Assembly: GCF_026210795.1 (NCBI RefSeq)
Contig: NC_089438.1
Coordinates: 2,315,501-2,379,500 of the forward strand
Reading direction: 5' to 3'
DNA length: 64,000 nucleotides
Source: Rhizophagus irregularis
Lineage: Eukaryota; Glomeromycota; Glomeromycetes; Glomerales; Glomeraceae
Part shown: positions 58,230 through 64,000 of the stretch, piece by piece
Numbering within the stretch: position 1 is the stretch's first letter
Layout of the letters: each line of letters starts with the position of its first letter
Program-made: the position numbers and the translations under genes
Notes under the pieces: model-generated
Database searches by the model: none
The model's input: the letters and a program-made list of their open reading frames with translations, nothing else
What the model was told of the DNA's origin: nothing

Positions 58230-59254
58230 GTGTAATGCTACGTTATCCAGTGTAATTGTAGTATTTTTTTTGTGTTTTTTAGCACAATTCCACGTTTTTT
58301 AGTGCAATTCCGCATTTTTTAGTGCAATTCCACATTTTCTAGCATAATGTTACATTTTCCAGTATAACGCGAAATTTTCTAAAAAATATAATAATTGTGG
58401 TACTTTTTAGTGTAATGCTACATTGTCTAGTGTAATTGTGGTATTTTTTAGTGCAATGCCGCATAATTTAGTATAGTGCTACATTTTTTAGTATAATTTA
58501 ATGTAATGTGGAATTTTCCAAAAAATGTGATAATTGTGATGCTTTTTAGTGTAATTTGGTGAAATGCTACATTTTCCAGTGTAATGCCATATTATTGAGC
58601 ATTTTCAAAAAAAAAAATGTAACATTTTAACATTCTGACGAAAGTGAAACATTTGACCAAAAAAACATAAAATTTGCTGAAAATATGCAACATTTGACAA
58701 AAAAATATAGAATTTTCATAAAAAAATGCACAATTTGCTAGAAAATTGGAATATTTGACAAAATTTGATTTTAATTGACAATGTTATAACAATTTTATGA
58801 AATGTTGTTACAATGATATCACATTGGAGATAAAATGTGGCATTTTCATAAAAATGCACCATTTGCAAGAAAATCGGAATATTTGACAAAAAAAAAGCAA
58901 AATTAGATTTTAATTGACAATGTTATAACAATGTTATGAAATGTTGTTACAATGATATTACATTGGTGACAAAATGCAGAATTTTCATAAAAATGCACCA
59001 TTTGACAAAAAAAAAGCAAAATTTGATTTAATTGACAATGTTATAACAATGTTACGAAATGTTACATTTGAGGTGTAATGTAGCATTTTCCCAAAATTTC
59101 ATAAGATTTGTTAAATCGGACAATGTTGTAACAATGCTATTCCAAAAAATTGCTCAGCGTAATGTAGCATTTTCCACAATTTCCCACCATTTTCCAGGAA
59201 AATGGGGAATTTGCATTTTTTGAATTTTGGACAATGGTGCCCCTTCGACCTGTG
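58230..59254. repeat. Right inner repeats of the 15 kb unit
   Basis: Irregular units of AGTGTAATGCTACATTTTCC, TTTTTTAGTGCAATTCC, and later GACAATGTTATAACAATGTT (three copies, 58776-59060). AT-rich and without a gene. It leads directly into the CCTGTG end. Confidence 0.6.
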
Positions 59255-59296
59255 TAATATTTTATACATTAATTAACATGTCTTTTATAATAATAG

Positions 59297-60505
59297 TTCA
59301 TACGGGTTAGAAGGAGAAAGATTGCCGGTGTATTTAATTTCTTTTCATTACTCTCTGCATATAGGAGATTGTATTGAAGATCTTGGTCCTTGTCGTGGAT
59401 TTTGGCAATTTCTGATGAAAGGTATTGTGGAATGTTAATTCCACTTATTAGCTCTCGAAAACTTCCATATGTGAATTTAATTAATAATGTGTTGCTGCAA
59501 GTAAGGTTTAAGTATCTACAATTTTTACCAACGTATGATGAAAAAGTTTTTTCCAATTTCAAAGAAAAGGAAAAAACATGGCCATCGCATAGGGTAAAGT
59601 CTAGTATTGTATATGATAATCAGTATGAATTTTATTCTCCGTGTGTTAATTGTAAACTAACAAAAAATGAACCTATAAAATTAAAGCAATGCTATGCAGC
59701 TATATTCCAAAAAAACGCCAGGGATATTAAAGTAATTTTTAATTATAACTACTTTGCATTGTATATTTATTTATTTTTGAATACTTTTACAGATGTAATA
59801 TCATTATTTATTATTTAGGACTAAGGTTGCTTGCCAAAACCTCTCCAAAATCCTGCGATAAATTTTGGCAAGATTTTACTATATATTTACTATAGTTTCG
59901 GCAGGGTTTCGGCAGTTTCAGCAAATGGGGGTTTTGGCATTTTGGCAAAGTTTCGGCAGGATTTTTAATATGATTTAATATAGTTTCGGCATTTTCTGTA
60001 TAGGTTTCAGCAGTTATTAAGAAGGTTTTGGCAAGCAACCTTATTTAGGACATTGGAGAAAGTTATATGAAGTATGGGAAACTTCGTACAAAAGATGGCA
60101 ATATTGTATCTTCTAAATGGTGGAAAAAAGAAAATGATAGTAGTCGAAATGATTATTGTGTCGCTATAAGAAATTGATAATTAGATTTTATAATTATTAT
60201 AAATATCATTCAAATATTAAACAGAAAATTTATTATAGATTAACTTAACTATTGATGAACAAGAAGAGGAGACTTTTGGACAAGTTGAATATTTCATGCT
60301 CCATAATATGCAAAATCAAGAACGAATGTTTGCATATATTTGAAAAATCAAAAAATTGGAGAAAAATATTGGAAATTTAAAATTTTTTGATTGCTTCGGT
60401 CCTCTACAATATGTGAAAGTAATTGGTATTGATAGAACTGTTGGATTTTTTGAAATGTATGATAAAAAAAATTATTATATAATAGACAAATATGCAAACT
60501 GGTAA
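59297..60505 (+). pseudogene. tnp2-family transposase, 3' part
   Basis: After the acceptor AATAATAG the frame reads SYGLEGERLPVYLISFHYSL, HIGDCIEDLGP, then shifts near 59410 into RYCGMLIPLISSRKLPYVNL, the conserved C-terminal block of tnp2 proteins. It continues to NARDIKV at about 59730. An intron follows, with an hAT MITE at 59822-60043. After it come IGESYMKYGKLRTKDGNIVS, an intron, LTIDEQEEETFGQVEYFMLH, a TGA in place of a codon near 60341, and a stop at 60503-60505. Joined with 41908-44171 it makes one long decayed transposase gene. The host element's own ends were not found. Confidence 0.75.
59822..60043. mobile_element. hAT-type MITE, copy 3 (222 bp)
   Basis: The ends TAAGGTTGCTTGCCAAAACC and its complement are flanked by a perfect 8-bp duplication, TTTAGGAC (59814-59821, 60044-60051). 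It is inserted beside an exon border of the tnp2 pseudogene. Confidence 0.95.
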
Positions 60506-60975
60506 TAACTGCAAGCTGATAATAAAATAACATTTTTTCATCTTTATAAGAATAAAGTTTTCATAAATTTTTATTTATTTTGATGATCGGGAATGTCAAT
60601 TTACTTTTAACTTTATAAAGGCCTAAATTTAAGGAAAATTAAGTTTCAATCGCTAATATTTTTGAGTTCAATAAATCTTTATATTGGTTTCATAATAAAT
60701 AAACGAGAATTTCAAATTTTTTTTTGTTGTAAAATAATAATTTTTTTGACGTAATTGAACCAGTTGCGATAAACATACACGTGATCGGTACTACGGTTAA
60801 ATGTTATCGATTTTATACATATAGGTATACGTTACGGCAGGTATACAGATATAAATATGTAATCATTAAATTTGCGTGTCTAATAATAGTAAAAATTTTG
60901 GTTTTTGGCCAAATTTCGTTAAATTAATTGAGATAATGAATATCTTGTTAACAAATTTATGTTTTATTTATTCAA
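60506..60975. other. AT-rich spacer, no gene
   Basis: No frame or structure. The word GGCCAAATTTCGTTAAATT (60906-60925) also occurs in the terminal repeats of the copy 2 transposon, so a fragment of a related end may be present. Confidence 0.4.
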
Positions 60976-60979
60976 TAAA

Positions 60980-62175
60980 TATTTCTTTGCCATTGTTTAA
61001 TCAATTGCTTTAAAAATAAACAATGGTATACTTTGAACAATGGCAAAAAAAGTTCGCGCGAACTTTTCTTGCCATTGTTTAATCAATTGCTTTAAAAAAA
61101 ACAATGATATACTTTGAACAATAGTAAGAAGAAAAGTTCAAGCGAATTTTTCTTACCATTGTTTAATCAATTGCTTTAAAAAAAAACAATGGTATATTTT
61201 GAACAATAGCAAGAAAAGTTTGCGCAAATTTTTCTTGTCATTGTTTAATCGATTGCTTTAAAAAAAACAATGGTATGCTTCGAACAATAGCAAGAAAAGT
61301 TCGCGTGAATTTTTCTTGCTATTGTTTAATCAATTGCTTTAAAAAAAACAATAATAGACTTGAGTTAAACAATGGCAAGAAATGTTCGAGCGAATTTTTC
61401 TTGCCATTGTTTAATCAATTACTTTGAAAAAAAAACAATGGTATACTTTGAACAATGGCAAGAAAAGTTCAAGGAAAATTTTCTTGCCATTGTTTAATCA
61501 ATTGCTTTAAAAATAAATAATGATATACTTCGAACAATGGCAAGAAAAATTCGTGCGAATTTTTCTTGCCATTGTTTAATCGATTGCTTTAAAAAAAAAA
61601 CAATAGACTTGAGTTAAACAATAGCAAGAAATGTTTGAGCGAATTTTTCTTGCCATTGTTTAATCAATTACTTTGAAAAAAAAACAATTGTATACTTTGA
61701 ACAATAGCAAGAAAATTTTGAGTGAACTTTTCTTGCCATTGTTTAATCAATTGCTTTAAAAATAAACAATTGTATACTTTGAACAATGGCAAGAAAAATT
61801 CGCTCGAAATTTTCTTACCATTGTTTAATCAATTGCTTTAAAAAAAAACAATGATATACTTCGAACAATAGCAAGAAAAATTCACGCGAATTTTTCTTGC
61901 CATTGTTTAATCGATTGCTTTAAAAAAAACAATAGACTTGAGTTAAACAATGGCAAGAAATGTTTGAGCGAATTTTTCTTGCCATTGTTTAATCAATTAC
62001 TTTGAAAAAAAAACAATTGTATACTTTGAACAATGGCAAGAAAAGTTCGCGCGAATTTTTCTTGTTATTGTTTAATCGATTGCTTTAAAAAAAAACAATG
62101 GTATGCTTCGAACAATAGCAAAAAAAGTTTGAGCGAATTTTTCTTGCCATTATTTAATCAATTGCTTTAAATAAA
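60980..62175. repeat. ~80 bp palindromic satellite S1, block 3
   Basis: About fifteen units, same core as blocks 1 and 2, with alternating spacer forms (CAATGATATACTTTGAA and CAATAGACTTGAGTTAAA). The alternation suggests a higher-order repeat of two or three units. Confidence 0.9.
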
Positions 62176-62179
62176 CATT

Positions 62180-62345
62180 GTGACACGCTGCCCATAGGAT
62201 ATTAAAATAAAATATCGTATGTTGCTACCAACGTGTTGAGTTCGAATAATATCTATGCTTGGTTTAAAATAAATATTATTCGAACTCAACACGTCGGTGG
62301 CAACATACAATATTTTATTTTAATATCCTATAGGCGGCGTGTCAC
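62180..62345. mobile_element. Fold-back MITE (166 bp)
   Basis: The arm GTGACACGCTGCCCATAGGA runs about 77 bp, with its complement ending GTGTCAC at 62345. ATT flanks both sides (62177-62179, 62346-62348). It sits at the edge of satellite block 3. Confidence 0.8.
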
Positions 62346-62454
62346 ATTTTTGGTGCATGCTCACGAGAAAATAAAAGATTGTTGTCTTCATACAAGATCT
62401 AAATGAGAAATAAAAGAAAAGTATATAAAAAAAAAAATGAAATGAAAGAAAAAT

Positions 62455-62640
62455 TTGTGAAATATGAGAAAAGGAAGGATGATATGAGAAATCATCAAAG
62501 AAATATGAGAAAAGGAAGGATGATATGAGAAATCATCAAAGAAATATGAGAAAAGGAAGGATGATATGAGAAATCATCAAAGAAATATGAGAAAAGGAAG
62601 GATGATATGAGAAATCATCAAAGAAATGATAAGATAAGGA
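62455..62640. repeat. 41 bp tandem repeat, ~4.5 copies
   Basis: Units AAATATGAGAAAAGGAAGGA and TGATATGAGAAATCATCAAAG are almost identical. Confidence 0.85.
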
Positions 62641-62889
62641 AGACTTATCTGAAATATGAGAAAAATATTACTATATATGAAAAAGGATATAGTAAAAGTA
62701 ATATTATGAAAAAGGAATATTACGGAATATATGAGAAATGAAATATACGATATATTGAAAAAGTATATATCGAAAGGATAAATGAAATATTCAAAATAAT
62801 AATAAAAAGATTTAAAAAAATTGAATGAAAATAAAAATTTATAAGGAGTTAATATAAGAAAAAGATTAAAAGTTATTAAAAAATTTAAT

Positions 62890-63050
62890 TTTGTGTATAG
62901 AACTGGGAGAACCCCAGTATAAATAAGAGCACACTGGAAGGACCCAGTATAAATAAGCCTTTGTTGGTGATCATATTAGTCTGACGCTGGGTGGCCCCAG
63001 TTATAAATAATCCCTAACCTTGATCACAGTTTATTTGCGCAAGATATAGA
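62890..63050 (+). promoter_or_regulatory. Repeated CCCAGT-TATAAATA block upstream of an ORF
   Basis: Three copies of CCCAGTATAAATAA or CCCAGTTATAAATAA at 62914-63010, each with an upstream GGGNGNCCCCAG-like or CTGG word that can pair. TATAAATA spaced about 40-60 bp apart could be promoter elements for the gene at 63334; this is inference. Confidence 0.35.
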
Positions 63051-63333
63051 AAGTTTATAAATAAAATCACGATTATAGATTATAAATTATATTATAGAAT
63101 GTATAAAGAAATTATAGAATCAAAGCTGGAACTTTGAAAATATTAGAATTTAAATTATATGATATTTTAAAGAGTAAAGAATTTAGTGAAGTATTGAGAA
63201 TGATTAATGGAACAATAGGAATGAATGATCGATAGGAAAATATGAAAATATCAAATTAAAAATATATATATAGCTGCCCTTGGGCAGGGGCGACTGATTA
63301 ATGAAATAATAAATAAATAAGAAATAATAAATT

Positions 63334-64000
63334 ATGAAATTAAAGGTTAAAATACCGAAAGAAGAATTAAGAAAAGTTGAAGAAAAACTAAATGATGGTA
63401 TTGAAATAGAATTCTATGATGAAAATAATATGAGATTAAAGAATTGGGTTATCACATGTGAAATAATTACTGAGAAATTATTTAATGAAGAGAAAATTGA
63501 ACTTGATGAAGTTATAATTAGAGAAAGTGATGATAGTTCAGAGAATAGAAGTGTTAATGATGATTCAGAATTTAATACAGAAAAAGATGAGAATGACGAA
63601 AATAATGATAACGACAATATAGTAATAAATGAAAATAATGAAAATAATGAAATAAATGATGAAATACAAAAGAATGAGACTGATAATAATGAAGAAAATG
63701 AAGAAATAGTTAAATCAGAAAATTATCAAATCTTAATAAATAGATTAAAACATAAAAGAGAAGATATTGATGAAGAAATGTTAGAAAAGGGAAATGAAGG
63801 ATTATCATTATTACAATTATGTCATAAAATAAGAAGGAATAATCTGATGTTATTGGAAATACATTATTATTTAGGAAAAAGGTTTGAAGAGAGATTAGAA
63901 CGAGAAATTAATAAACGGAAAAGGAAAAGTAGAAAAAGGAAAACAGATAAAGAGGAACGAGAAAAGATATATAAGGAAATGATAGAAACAGGTGTAAAGA
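63334..64000 (+). CDS. Hypothetical protein, 3' end outside the window
   Basis: An open frame of at least 222 codons starts at ATG 63334 and runs off the window without a stop. It begins MKLKVKIPKEELRKVEEKLN, then WVITCEIITEKLFNEEKIEL. A D/N/E-rich spacer follows (residues ~75-130). Then a helical, conserved-looking part (YQILINRLKHKREDIDEEML, LLQLCHKIRRNNLMLLEIHY, YLGKRFEERLE) and a strongly basic stretch (KRKRKSRKRK). I do not recognise a family. The acidic-then-basic layout suggests nucleic-acid contact. It could be host or mobile-element encoded. The A-rich codon bias matches the window. Confidence 0.6.
   Translation, partial: MKLKVKIPKEELRKVEEKLNDGIEIEFYDENNMRLKNWVITCEIITEKLFNEEKIELDEVIIRESDDSSENRSVNDDSEFNTEKDENDENNDNDNIVINENNENNEINDEIQKNETDNNEENEEIVKSENYQILINRLKHKREDIDEEMLEKGNEGLSLLQLCHKIRRNNLMLLEIHYYLGKRFEERLEREINKRKRKSRKRKTDKEEREKIYKEMIETGVK

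Larger units (their letters stand above)
44200..59254. mobile_element. 15 kb unit with CACAGG...CCTGTG ends
   Basis: The left end is CACAGGTCGAACAGATGTCA and the right end complements CACAGGTCGAAGGGGCACCA. The first 11 bases match exactly, and CATTGTC and CAAAATT match a little further in. TAA flanks both sides (44197-44199, 59255-59257), a 3-bp duplication. The insertion lies in an intron of the tnp2 gene. Inside are subterminal repeats, a Myb/SANT-like gene, the second Plavaka-like transposon, array III and several MITEs. It may be one giant non-autonomous element or a smaller one enlarged by insertions. Confidence 0.6.

Overview
The window looks like nuclear DNA of an AT-rich, transposon-packed fungus. 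The best fit is an arbuscular mycorrhizal fungus (Glomeromycotina). This rests on short GT-AG introns (about 50-90 nt), a mix of Plavaka-type and tnp2-type (Transposase_21) cut-and-paste transposases, a LINE with APE, RT and RNase H domains, a SAM-like fragment typical of that group, and very AT-rich spacers. Species is not determinable from sequence alone. I see no rRNA, tRNA or CRISPR array.

Layout. 0-3.6 kb: a 1.1 kb TIR element inserted in a decayed coding remnant, plus a 287 bp CACTG hairpin MITE. 3.6-10.5 kb: an hAT-type MITE, simple repeats, and a 3.5 kb hAT-type element (8-bp target duplication CTTTGAAC) filled with a hairpin satellite and itself sitting in an ~80 bp satellite. 10.5-28.1 kb: a nested stack. 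A minus-strand host exon is split by a 17.2 kb hAT-type element (duplication TTTATAGC). Inside it is a 16 kb CACTG...CAGTG unit (duplication AAC). That holds a LINE with ORF1 and ORF2. LINE ORF1 is split in frame by a 6.8 kb Plavaka-like transposon (duplication TT) with a divergently transcribed second gene. 28-41 kb: the most host-like part, with three minus-strand spliced genes (29.4-30.5, 34.6-35.7 and 38.1-41.2 kb), a SAM-like fragment, two tandem arrays of intron-like units, further hAT MITEs and satellite blocks. 41.9-60.5 kb: a decayed tnp2-family transposase gene whose intron holds a 15 kb CACAGG-ended unit. That unit contains a Myb/SANT-like gene, a second and apparently intact two-gene Plavaka-like transposon (46.7-52.8 kb), a 14-unit array of intron-like repeats, and several MITEs. 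60.9-64 kb: more of the ~80 bp satellite, a hairpin MITE, tandem repeats, and the 5' part of an open frame that runs off the window.

How it fits together. Two Plavaka-like elements share one architecture: a transposase gene and a head-to-head partner gene with matching exons but different ends. The partner protein is unrecognised, is basic at its start and has a coiled coil. By analogy with the TNPA partner of plant CACTA elements it may bind the element ends (inference). In the older copies almost every premature stop is a TGA or TAA one C-to-T change from CGA or CAA. Internal duplications confirm the original codon in two places. This suggests decay by deamination of methylated cytosine. 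Three arrays of tandem intron-like units, in which the 5' splice site and the branch-point motif lie inside hairpins, are the least explained structures in the window.
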